Shown one piece after another: positions 29,399 through 37,458 of a stretch of 64,000 nucleotides of DNA. The notes under the pieces are model-generated. The model searched no databases. It was given only the letters and a program-made list of their open reading frames with translations, and was not told the DNA's origin. Source of the DNA: Cutibacterium acnes (lineage in GTDB: Bacteria; Actinomycetota; Actinomycetes; Propionibacteriales; Propionibacteriaceae); the NCBI RefSeq assembly GCF_003030305.1, contig NZ_CP023676.1, positions 2,108,001 through 2,172,000 of the forward strand. Reading direction: 5' to 3'. Each line of letters starts with the position of its first letter. The stretch's first letter is position 1. A program made the translations under genes and the position numbers.

Positions 29399-30424
29399 TC
29401 AGGCGCTGACCGAAGTACCCTTCGAACCCAGCTGCTCACAAGCCTCAACAATCCGGGCGGCCATACCAGCCCCAGCCTTCTTGCCCCACGAACGCGGGTC
29501 GTACATCTTCTTGTTGCCGACCTCACCGTCAATCTTGAGCATGCCGTCGTAGTTCTTGAACATGTGCTCAACAACCGGACGCGAGAACGCGTACTGAGTA
29601 TCGGTATCGATGTTCATCTTGATAACGCCATAGGACACCGCGTCGGCGATCTCCTGGGCAGTCGATCCCGACCCACCATGGAAGACCAGATCGAACGGCT
29701 TCTCCTTGCCGTACTTCTTGCCGCACTCGTCCTGGATCTCCTTGAGGATTCCCGGGCGCAGCTTGACGTAACCCGGCTTGTACGCACCATGGACGTTCCC
29801 GAAGGTCAGAGCGGTGGTGTAGCGACCCTTCTCACCCAGGCCCAGCACCTCGAGGGTACGCATGCCGTCAGCAACGGTGGTGTACAACTTCTCGTTGATC
29901 TCGCCGGTCACACCGTCTTCCTCGCCACCAACAGCGCCGACCTCGATCTCGAGGATGAGCTTGGCCTTCGCGGTGCGCGACAGTAGCTCCTCGGCAATCT
30001 GCAGGTTCTCCTCAACCTCGATGGCCGAGCCGTCCCACATATGAGAGTTGAATAGCGGGTCCTGGCCCTTGTCGACGCGCTCCTGCGAGATGGCAATAAG
30101 CGGGTTGACGTACTTATCTAGCTTCTCCTTCTGGCAGTGGTCAGTGTGCAAGGCCACGTTGATCGGATAATTCTTAGCAACGACGTGGGCGTACTCCGCG
30201 AGAGCAACCGCACCGGTCACCATGTCCTTCACCGTCTGGCCGGAGGCGTACTCGGCGCCACCGGTGGAGATCTGGACGATGCCGTCGGAACCGGCCTCAG
30301 TGAACCCCTGCAGAGCAGCATTGAGGGTCTGGGAGGAGGTCACGTTGATGGCCGGGTACGCGAAGCCCTGTTCCTTCGCGCGGTCAATCATCTCGCCGTA
30401 GACCTCAGGTGTTGCGATGGGCAT
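29399..30424 (-). CDS. fbaA: Class II fructose-bisphosphate aldolase
   Basis: 341 residues. Zinc-dependent aldolase of glycolysis and gluconeogenesis. Zinc ligands and active-site blocks: [50 protein letters not shown] and [12 protein letters not shown] class I aldolase is also encoded at 42515-43423, so the organism has both mechanisms. Confidence 0.96.
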   Translation of the reverse strand: MPIATPEVYGEMIDRAKEQGFAYPAINVTSSQTLNAALQGFTEAGSDGIVQISTGGAEYASGQTVKDMVTGAVALAEYAHVVAKNYPINVALHTDHCQKEKLDKYVNPLIAISQERVDKGQDPLFNSHMWDGSAIEVEENLQIAEELLSRTAKAKLILEIEVGAVGGEEDGVTGEINEKLYTTVADGMRTLEVLGLGEKGRYTTALTFGNVHGAYKPGYVKLRPGILKEIQDECGKKYGKEKPFDLVFHGGSGSTAQEIADAVSYGVIKMNIDTDTQYAFSRPVVEHMFKNYDGMLKIDGEVGNKKMYDPRSWGKKAGAGMAARIVEACEQLGSKGTSVSA

Positions 30425-30534
30425 GTTAGGCCTTTCCTATATGAACTCGCGTTGACAAGAGCTATTCTTCCGCAGGCACCCTCCCGATGTCAGTTCCGAC
30501 ACCCGGCACGCTCATAGGTGCTGCGCAGCGCACA

Positions 30535-31125
30535 TTAGTCGGCGATGCCGGCACCATCCTGTTCCACCCGAATGTGACCACCTGAGGCCGTGGAAATCGC
30601 CGCATCAATGTCAGCTAGCTGACTATCAAGCCAGGACAGTGGAACCTCCCACTGCCTGCCGTCATCGGCATAGACAACCAGACCGGGACCAGAACCAATC
30701 GACGAGCCCCCCACCTTGACCGCAGATACATCATCCCAGCGAACCTCGTCCATAGACGTCGCCACAGGCCCTTCAGACTCGCAGCGCAATGCTCGTCGCA
30801 AGAGCAAGCCACGCGAACAGACGATGAGCGCGGGCCCCTCCCCGACGTCGAGAAGATCCTTGCGAGCGGCGTGCAGCCGCAGATTCTGGATGACGAAAAG
30901 CACGAGGAATAGCACCACCCATGCCCCGAGCATCCACATCACCGTCGATAACTGGAAGGCGTCGGCCGTCAACGCCCACAACAAACCACCAATGACGACG
31001 ACAATGAAGGCCTGCACCGCCAGGCGAAATCTCGTCGCATGATGATGAGCAACCCGGGAGGCACTAGGCACTGGATTGAATGCCACAACTAGTCGGAGTG
31101 GTTCCTCGGTGGGTTGCGTGCTCAT
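30535..31125 (-). CDS. Two-span membrane protein
   Basis: 196 residues. Two adjacent hydrophobic helices (about residues 33-52 and 58-80: FIVVVIGGLLWAL and WMLGAWVVLFLVLFVI) are followed by a cytosolic beta-rich domain with DVSAVKVGG and GPGLVVYADDGRQWEVPLSWL. The layout resembles actinobacterial membrane proteins with a PH-like domain, but the family is not certain. Function unknown. Confidence 0.7.
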   Translation of the reverse strand: MSTQPTEEPLRLVVAFNPVPSASRVAHHHATRFRLAVQAFIVVVIGGLLWALTADAFQLSTVMWMLGAWVVLFLVLFVIQNLRLHAARKDLLDVGEGPALIVCSRGLLLRRALRCESEGPVATSMDEVRWDDVSAVKVGGSSIGSGPGLVVYADDGRQWEVPLSWLDSQLADIDAAISTASGGHIRVEQDGAGIAD

Positions 31126-31158
31126 GACACGAGCCTAGAGGGTGACGGTTCTCCCCGA

Positions 31159-31839
31159 TCAGCTAGTGCGTGGCTTTGGACACCACTGCGTCGTCCAGGC
31201 GTACATAGCAATCGCGGCAGCCGCACCAGCATTCATGGAACGCGTTGACCCGTACTGGGTGATAGCCACCAACTGCTCGCATCCTTTGACGACCTCGTCG
31301 GTCAACCCGGGACCTTCCGATCCAAAGACCAAGCAACAGTCCTGCGGCAGCTGGACCGTCTCCAGTGGCACCGATCCAGGCAGATTATCCACTCCGACGG
31401 GAGTGACGCCGTGCTCGTCAAGCCAGTGTAGGAAGGAGGGGACGTCAGAGTGATGGTAAACGTGCAAATACCGGTCAGTCACCATTGCGCCACGTCTATT
31501 CCAACGACGCCGCCCCAAGATATGAACGGCCGCGACATTAAAAGCGTTGGCGGTACGCACCACCGACCCGATATTGAAATCGTGTTCCCAGTTCTGAATA
31601 GCCACATGCAACGGGGAGCGCTGGGCGTCAAGGTCGGCGACGATGGCCTCCATCGTCCAGTAGCGGTACCGATCAATAACATTGCGTCGATCGCCTGAGG
31701 CCAACAGCTCAGGATCGAGTCTCGGGTCATCAGGCCACGGTTTGGGCATCGGCCCAACACCTACGACTGTAGTCCCTAACTGGCTGGGAGTCTGCAGTGA
31801 AGGGGCATCAGCGAGTTCATCAGCGGACGAGGCACACAC
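31159..31839 (-). CDS. SpoU/TrmH-family RNA 2'-O-methyltransferase
   Basis: 226 residues. SPOUT trefoil-knot methyltransferase: motif 1 NIGSVVRTANAF, motif 2 LVFGSEGPGLTDEV, motif 3 SMNAGAAAAIAMY. The N-terminal DPELLASGDRRNVIDRYRYWT is typical of the actinobacterial branch. The rRNA or tRNA target is not predictable. The start is uncertain: an internal Met at 31749 would leave more room for the divergent dedA promoter (only 23 bp now). Confidence 0.88.
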   Translation of the reverse strand: MCASSADELADAPSLQTPSQLGTTVVGVGPMPKPWPDDPRLDPELLASGDRRNVIDRYRYWTMEAIVADLDAQRSPLHVAIQNWEHDFNIGSVVRTANAFNVAAVHILGRRRWNRRGAMVTDRYLHVYHHSDVPSFLHWLDEHGVTPVGVDNLPGSVPLETVQLPQDCCLVFGSEGPGLTDEVVKGCEQLVAITQYGSTRSMNAGAAAAIAMYAWTTQWCPKPRTS

Positions 31840-31862
31840 GGACCAAAGATAGTCTTGACCCT

Positions 31863-32591
31863 ATGTCGAGTCTCCTCATGACCCTCCCAGCCCTGCTCAC
31901 CCCAACCTGGATGGACCCTCAGACCATCATCCAGGGTACCGGTGCTGCTGCTCTGTGGATCGTCGCGCTGATCGCCTTCGCCGAATGCGGCCTTGCGGTG
32001 TTCTTCATGCCCGGAGACTCTTTGCTTTTTGCTCTGGGAATGTTTGCCGCCGTGGGCGTTAACTCAACCGTCCCTTTGGTCCATTACGGATCTGTGACGA
32101 CGACCCTCATCATCGTCAACGTGGTCCTCATCATCTGCGCTATCGCAGGAAATATCTGCGGTTACTGGATCGGCTACCTGGTTGGCCCGAAGCTTTTCCG
32201 AGAGCGAGAAGGATTCATGGGTAAGGTGTTCTCCCCCAAACATGTGGACACCACCCATGAGTTCTTCCGCAAGCATGGTTCCGTAGCGCTCATCCTGGCC
32301 CGTTTCGTACCGATCGTGCGCACCTTCGTCACCATGATTGCCGGCGTGGGACGGATGACGTTTCAGAAATTCATCACCTATACCGCTATCGGCGGCATAC
32401 TCTGGGTACTCATCGCTGTCCAGGCTGGTTATTTCCTCGGCCAAATCCCCGTCGTTCGGAACAATTTCGAGGCGGCTCTACTCCTCATCATCGTGGTGTC
32501 AGTGCTGCCGATGGGTGTCGAATGGCTCAAGGCCCGACGCAAGGGTCAGGTCAGCCAGCCACAATCAGCTCGGCGGTCCCGCGTCGAGTGA
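31863..32591 (+). CDS. DedA family membrane protein
   Basis: 242 residues from ATG 31863. DedA/VTT domain protein; members act in phospholipid flipping and membrane homeostasis. Visible: ECGLAVFFMPGDSLLFALG, the re-entrant region with the conserved Arg (ARFVPIVRTFVTMIAGVGRM) and late membrane spans. Monocistronic; ends in a hairpin shared with the convergent neighbour. Confidence 0.9.
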   Translation: MSSLLMTLPALLTPTWMDPQTIIQGTGAAALWIVALIAFAECGLAVFFMPGDSLLFALGMFAAVGVNSTVPLVHYGSVTTTLIIVNVVLIICAIAGNICGYWIGYLVGPKLFREREGFMGKVFSPKHVDTTHEFFRKHGSVALILARFVPIVRTFVTMIAGVGRMTFQKFITYTAIGGILWVLIAVQAGYFLGQIPVVRNNFEAALLLIIVVSVLPMGVEWLKARRKGQVSQPQSARRSRVE

Positions 32592-32609
32592 AGGCCGAGC
32601 TGAACGTGC

Positions 32610-32637
32610 CGTAGGTGAGGGAATCGACTCACCTACG
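32610..32637. terminator. Bidirectional hairpin after dedA
   Basis: Perfect 10-bp stem CGTAGGTGAG / CTCACCTACG with an 8-nt loop, overlapping the stop codon of the opposite gene. Confidence 0.75.
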
Positions 32638-33174
32638 ACGGGAGTTCGCTTGCCACGGCTGGACCTGCCCCGGCGCTAGCCATCCTTCCTCTGGCGGATT
32701 TGCGATCACCTTGTCGCGTTCGGCGACAGCCTTAATCCACGTGTTAACTGGTGCGCTCCAAACGATAACCAACACCACCGCGACGACCATGACCCCGATG
32801 ACGTCAAACCCTCCTATAAACTCTGCGCCACGAGAAAGCCACCACATCCAACCCAGCGAGAGCACCGTGAAGAGATAGCGGTCGATGGCGTGGCCTCGAC
32901 CCATCGTCACCATCAAGACGCAACCCGCCAGTGGAATGAGCAGATAACCAGCCCAGCCTCCCGAGTCCATGCCCAAGGCGAACGACGTCAGGATCGGGCC
33001 GAGGGCCGATTGGCTCTCGCTACGCCCAGCCACCCACAACTCACAGATGATGAGGGCCCACATGGTCGACAAACCGATCACAATGACCCGTGCCACAACG
33101 ATCAGTTTGGGCATCCCTGGCAACGACGGCAGATAGCCATACCTGACTGTTCCCTCAGAGGTCGTATGGGTCAT
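32629..33174 (-). CDS. Multi-pass membrane protein of unknown function
   Basis: 181 residues with about five hydrophobic spans: VVARVIVIGLSTMWALIIC, AGYLLIPLAGCVLMVTMG, RYLFTVLSLGWMWWLS and VIGVMVVAVVLVIVW are the clearest. A cytosolic C-terminal tail has NPPEEGWLAPGQVQPW. No family recognised. The palindrome at 33176 abuts its start. Confidence 0.65.
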   Translation of the reverse strand: MTHTTSEGTVRYGYLPSLPGMPKLIVVARVIVIGLSTMWALIICELWVAGRSESQSALGPILTSFALGMDSGGWAGYLLIPLAGCVLMVTMGRGHAIDRYLFTVLSLGWMWWLSRGAEFIGGFDVIGVMVVAVVLVIVWSAPVNTWIKAVAERDKVIANPPEEGWLAPGQVQPWQANSRRR

Positions 33175-33175
33175 G

Positions 33176-33190
33176 GTGACATCATGTCAC
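33176..33190. promoter_or_regulatory. Perfect palindrome at the start of the 32629-33174 gene
   Basis: Arms GTGACAT / ATGTCAC around a single C, immediately upstream of the start codon. A GntR-like or similar dimer operator is possible. Confidence 0.4.
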
Positions 33191-33276
33191 TTAGCGACAA
33201 CCCGAACGAGAACCGTCATCGCCGCGATGTCTCACCAGGTCACTACCCAGGACAACACCGCTGACCAGACGAGCAG

Positions 33277-34080
33277 TCAGGAGAAGAAGGTCGCTCCGCC
33301 AGGCGGCCCCGGCGAGGATTCGGTGTCGCCATCGTGGAAAGGACGAGCATCTGCCAACAGCTTCGCCAGTGCATCACCAGCGATAAACCGGAACGGGACA
33401 GCCGCGCCGCTACAGCGTCGAGTCAGGTCCTCCTCGTGCAGCGGTCCGTTCGAGGCGGCCAGGACAATATTTCCGTAGCGACGCCCCTTGAGGGTCGCTG
33501 GCTCCGCCGCCATACAGACGTTGGAAAACACTTCTTTAACGGACCTCACGACTCGCTTAGTCCACACAAGGGGTGCGGAGTCAGCTAAGTTCGCTACCCC
33601 GATACCGTCGGAGTGCAGGATGCGGGATACATCGGCAAAGAACTCGACAGTGACGAGGTCGCCAGGAACCCGAGCGCCGTCGAAGGCATCGAGGATGACG
33701 ACGTCGGCGAAATCCTCCCGCATGGCCGCGACCCCCGATCGTCCGTCTACCGGACGCACCTTGATCCCTGAACGCACCGGTAGCGGAGCCTTGAGACGGA
33801 CCTCAGCCGTCAACTCGGCGTCGGGCTCACAGACGATCTGCGGGCTGGTCGGACGGGTCGCCGCGACATACCGCGCGAGGCACATCCCTGCCCCACCGAG
33901 ATGGATGACGCGCATCCTCTCCCCCGCTGGACGGTGAACATCGAGATGATCGGCGATGCGTTGCATATAGTCGAACTCCAGACGGGTGGGATCGTCGGGA
34001 TCGATCCACGACTGATCCGCGTCACCGACGCGCACCATCCACGCTCCCGCCACGTCCGGGTCGGGCAGAAGTCGGCTCAT
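33277..34080 (-). CDS. Spermidine-synthase-like (PABS) methyltransferase-fold protein
   Basis: 267 residues from ATG at 34080, which overlaps the stop of the upstream lipoprotein gene (ATGA). Rossmann-type fold: MRVIHLGGAGMCLARYVAA (SAM loop), IVCEPDAELTAEVR (acidic end of strand 2), DFADVVILDAFDGARVPGDL (strand 4, catalytic-type Asp). It lacks the N-terminal beta domain of true spermidine synthases, so polyamine synthesis is not assured; many actinobacterial members are uncharacterised. Confidence 0.75.
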   Translation of the reverse strand: MSRLLPDPDVAGAWMVRVGDADQSWIDPDDPTRLEFDYMQRIADHLDVHRPAGERMRVIHLGGAGMCLARYVAATRPTSPQIVCEPDAELTAEVRLKAPLPVRSGIKVRPVDGRSGVAAMREDFADVVILDAFDGARVPGDLVTVEFFADVSRILHSDGIGVANLADSAPLVWTKRVVRSVKEVFSNVCMAAEPATLKGRRYGNIVLAASNGPLHEEDLTRRCSGAAVPFRFIAGDALAKLLADARPFHDGDTESSPGPPGGATFFS

Positions 34081-35120
34081 CGAGACCCCAGCCTTCCGGC
34101 CAGCCAATCGTGCACCCAGTCCGAATTATCGGCCATCCACCTCGAGATCGCAGTGTCCTCCTGGCCACCACGCTTAGTGGTATCGACCATGAGGTGCTCC
34201 AGACTAGACAGGTGGGCGTCGTCGATTGCGAGGTTCCGGATGAGCTGAGCGGCCTTGGGATGGTCCTTCTCAAATCCGGGGCGACCGAAACTGTAAATGA
34301 GCTCCGCGTTGGAGATGGCGTTCTTGGGATCATCGAGATCGCGTACCGGGTAAGCATCATAAGCCCAGTGCGGCCGCCAGAGAGTGACCGCGACGTTATT
34401 CCCTGCCTTGGTGGCTTTCTGGAGCTGGGCCAGCATCGCCGGCGTCGACGAGGTCTTGAGGGTAATGTTCGACAACCCGTACATCGGCAACGTCTGATGA
34501 GCGATGGTCTTCGTCATCTCGGCACCCGGTTCAATGCTGTAAATGACGTTCCCGTAAGCGCTACCAGTTTTCTTGAGATCGGCGATGGAATGTGCCGGTG
34601 AGTTTTTATTCACGGCAATAGTGAGTTTCGCATTGTCGTACCAGCACCCGAGATTCTCCAACTTCGGGCCGTACTTGCGGATGTAGCCAGCCTGGGTCAC
34701 CGGAAGCCAGGAATCAGTGATGATGTCGATGTCACCGCCAGCAGTCGCCTGATACCCGACCCCGGCGTCAAATCCTTTAATGGTGACGGTGTAGCCGTCC
34801 TTCTTGAGGACTTGCTTGATGAGACCAGCTGTCGCCCAGGACTCATCCCATCCGTTGAACGCACCGATCGTCAGGGAGGTGTTGGTATCGGGCTTCATTG
34901 CGGTGATGTCCTTGGAACGAGCTCCTGGGGTGTAATGGGTCCACTTCTGGTCAGGCGTAGCACCTGCATGGGCCTCGGGGGTCGCCTCAACTCCCGAACG
35001 TGATCCGTTGGCCGCCTCGTCACCACTGTTGTAGACCCCGGCTGTCCCGGAACACCCCGCAAGTCCCAACCCGATCAGGCCTGCCAAGAACGCCATGGCT
35101 GCCACACCGTGCGACATCAT
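34077..35120 (-). CDS. Glycine betaine/proline-type ABC substrate-binding lipoprotein
   Basis: 347 residues from ATG at 35120 (ATG at 35117 has slightly better spacing to GGGAG; the open frame extends to 35330). Lipobox LGLAGC after a hydrophobic stretch, so it is a lipoprotein. The OpuAC/ProX-like domain is visible: LTIGAFNGWDESWATAGLIKQVL, AGGDIDIITDSWLPVTQAGY, NVIYSIEPGAEMTK, NNVAVTLWRPHWAYDAYPVRDL. It binds a compatible solute such as betaine. No permease or ATPase is adjacent; it is coupled instead to the PABS-like gene. Confidence 0.85.
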   Translation of the reverse strand: MMSHGVAAMAFLAGLIGLGLAGCSGTAGVYNSGDEAANGSRSGVEATPEAHAGATPDQKWTHYTPGARSKDITAMKPDTNTSLTIGAFNGWDESWATAGLIKQVLKKDGYTVTIKGFDAGVGYQATAGGDIDIITDSWLPVTQAGYIRKYGPKLENLGCWYDNAKLTIAVNKNSPAHSIADLKKTGSAYGNVIYSIEPGAEMTKTIAHQTLPMYGLSNITLKTSSTPAMLAQLQKATKAGNNVAVTLWRPHWAYDAYPVRDLDDPKNAISNAELIYSFGRPGFEKDHPKAAQLIRNLAIDDAHLSSLEHLMVDTTKRGGQEDTAISRWMADNSDWVHDWLAGRLGSR

Positions 35121-35233
35121 CCATCTCCCATCCATCCAGCGCCCGATGTGGCGCAAGCCTTCAGAATCTCGTCGGAGGGCCGGTGCCGACTGTAGTCCGC
35201 GCCGGGCGACACCCAGCCTGGGATGCTTAAACC

Positions 35234-35611
35234 ATGACCTTATTGTGTCCCTGCGGATCAGGACGGAACCTCGACCAGTGCTGCGGACCAATCCTCGACG
35301 ACCCGCGTCACGCCGAAACCGCCGAAGCACTCATGCGGTCGCGCTACACCGCGAACACCCTGGGACGGTGGAATCACCTGTGGGCAACCTGGCACCCCCG
35401 TACCCGTCCCGATGTTGTCGATTCGCAGGGCGTGGAATGGACGGGTTTACAGATCCTTGCCACCAAGGATGGCCAACCGGGCGACATCACGGGAATGGTG
35501 GAATTTCGCGCCTCGTACCGGGCCGGGAAGCGCCACAACGTCCTCCATGTGGTGTCCCGTTTCCAGCGTCGCGCAGGCCGGTGGATGTATGTCGACGGGG
35601 ACGTCGACTAA
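35234..35611 (+). CDS. YchJ-like SEC-C motif protein
   Basis: 125 residues. Starts with the zinc-binding SEC-C motif LCPCGSGRNLDQCCGP, followed by the NTF2-like domain of the UPF0225/YchJ family (RYTANTLGRWNHLWATWHP, VEFRASYR, FQRRAGRWMYVDGD). Function of the family is unknown. Divergent from the lipoprotein gene. The 185 bp downstream hold no clear feature. Confidence 0.85.
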   Translation: MTLLCPCGSGRNLDQCCGPILDDPRHAETAEALMRSRYTANTLGRWNHLWATWHPRTRPDVVDSQGVEWTGLQILATKDGQPGDITGMVEFRASYRAGKRHNVLHVVSRFQRRAGRWMYVDGDVD

Positions 35612-35796
35612 GCACTTAGTTCTTGCCAGACTCCGCCGCGGCCGAAGAGACGACGCTATCGAGCCATGTGCCGTGCGCACCGGACGTGGCATGACAACCA
35701 CCGGGCACTGCGCGTTGCGTCTGATGTCTCAGATCCCAACACCGCACAACGGAGTGGGCTTGATAGTGCTGGCCGTCGTAGTCGTCTCCTCCTGGC

Positions 35797-37308
35797 TCAC
35801 TCCGCTTGACGGGCGGCGGACTTCTTGGCACGGTCACGGCTGAGCGGATCAGTGATGGCCTCCAGACCCTTGCCCTCGGCGTCAACGCCCATGAACAAAG
35901 CGACGAGACCACCGGTAAGCATGATGCCGGCACCGATGAAGTAACCGCCGACAAGGGGGCCGCGCGAGGAACCGTCACCGATGAGGTTACCGAAGATGAA
36001 TGGAGCGATAGCACCGGCAATCTGGGCGATCGAGAAAAAGTAGCTAATAGCCTGGCCACGAACTTCCAGCGGGAAAATCTCAGACACTGTCAGATAGGCC
36101 GAGGAAGCTCCGGCACTAGCAAAAAAGAAAGCGACGCACCAGAAGATAGTGTGGGTGGTCGGCGTCAGGGCGTCACGCTGGAACAGTATCGCACTGATAG
36201 CCAGCACTAGAGCAGCTATTCCGTAGGTGGCGAAAATCATCTTACGTCGACCAACAGTGTCGAAGAATCGTCCCAGTAGAATTGGGCCGAGTAGGTTTCC
36301 GACCGCGAATGGGATCATATATAAGCCGACGTCAGATTTAGACACTGAATAGAACTGCGACAGCACGATCTCATAGGTGAAAAAGATGGCGTTGTACAGG
36401 AAGGACTGGGTCACCATAAGGGTGACACCCAGCACAGTGCGCTTCCAATAGCGACGCAGGAACACCTCGACCAGCTCAGCACCAGACTCCTTAAACTCTA
36501 CCCAACGCTGGGAGAAGTTGCGGCGACCTTGACGCCTCACCTCGGGTTCCAAGGTGATGGCCTGGTCGTCGCTAACCGGCTCAAGTTCATGCCCCGACTC
36601 CCGAACATCCTGCTCGATCCCGGCAACGATCTCTTCGGCCTGCTCACCGTAACCGTGCGTTAGCATCCACCGAGGCGACTCCGGAATGTGCTTACGAATA
36701 AGGATGACAACAATGCCGAGAACCGGACCAATAAAGAAGCCAATACGCCAGCCCCAAAACTCCGCGACCTTCGTCGGGTCAAGGAGGTAAATAGTGGCGA
36801 CCGAACCGAGCATGACGCCAGCCCAGTAGGTGCCATTGACAGACAAGTCCACCCGACCGCGATACTGGGCTGGAATGAGCTCATCGATGGCCGAGTTGAT
36901 CGCTGAATATTCACCACCAATACCAGATCCAGCAATAAACCGGCACACATAGAGGAACCACGTCGAGAAGGACAAACCTGCAATACCCGAACCAAGAAGG
37001 TAAACCAGGAGAGTCAGAGTGAAGAGTTTCTTTCGACCAATACGGTCGGTAAGTTTGCCGAAGAAGAGAGCACCAAGTACTTGGCCAAGCAGGTAGAAGG
37101 TTGCTGCCGCGGTAACCTCGGTGGTGGACATGTGCAGCGGTTTTGCAAAGCCATTTGCTGCGACGATCTGCACCTCAATACCGTCGAGGATCCACGCTGT
37201 TCCTAGACCGACGATAACCATGGTGTGAAATGTCGACCACGGCAGCCGGTCGATACGGGCCGGTATCAGTGATGTGATCGTTCGCTCAGTGGCTTGGGCG
37301 TCTGACAC
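35797..37308 (-). CDS. MFS metabolite:H+ symporter-type transporter
   Basis: 503 residues from GTG at 37308, which has a GGAGGAGG ribosome site (the open frame to 37383 lacks one). About 12 spans. MFS signature loops GKLTDRIGRKKLF and GRFFDTVGRRKMI, and RFIAGSGIGGEYSAINS, which is typical of sugar and organic-acid symporters. A 70-residue central cytosolic loop is rich in Glu. Substrate unknown. Confidence 0.85.
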   Translation of the reverse strand: MSDAQATERTITSLIPARIDRLPWSTFHTMVIVGLGTAWILDGIEVQIVAANGFAKPLHMSTTEVTAAATFYLLGQVLGALFFGKLTDRIGRKKLFTLTLLVYLLGSGIAGLSFSTWFLYVCRFIAGSGIGGEYSAINSAIDELIPAQYRGRVDLSVNGTYWAGVMLGSVATIYLLDPTKVAEFWGWRIGFFIGPVLGIVVILIRKHIPESPRWMLTHGYGEQAEEIVAGIEQDVRESGHELEPVSDDQAITLEPEVRRQGRRNFSQRWVEFKESGAELVEVFLRRYWKRTVLGVTLMVTQSFLYNAIFFTYEIVLSQFYSVSKSDVGLYMIPFAVGNLLGPILLGRFFDTVGRRKMIFATYGIAALVLAISAILFQRDALTPTTHTIFWCVAFFFASAGASSAYLTVSEIFPLEVRGQAISYFFSIAQIAGAIAPFIFGNLIGDGSSRGPLVGGYFIGAGIMLTGGLVALFMGVDAEGKGLEAITDPLSRDRAKKSAARQAE

Positions 37309-37386
37309 AGCGGTCCTCCTCCATGTGGGGATGGCGTGAGCAGGGTATACCCACACACTCCACCAAATAGTGAGAAACATCACAGC

Positions 37387-37418
37387 AGGGGCGTTGGTTC
37401 AACTGCCCCAACGCCCCT
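37387..37418 (-). terminator. Terminator of clpB
   Basis: Perfect 11-bp stem AGGGGCGTTGG / CCAACGCCCCT with a 10-nt loop, 41 bp past the clpB stop. Confidence 0.85.
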
Positions 37419-37458
37419 ACGAACTGTCACAACGCCGTCACACGGCAAGCGTTCGCCA

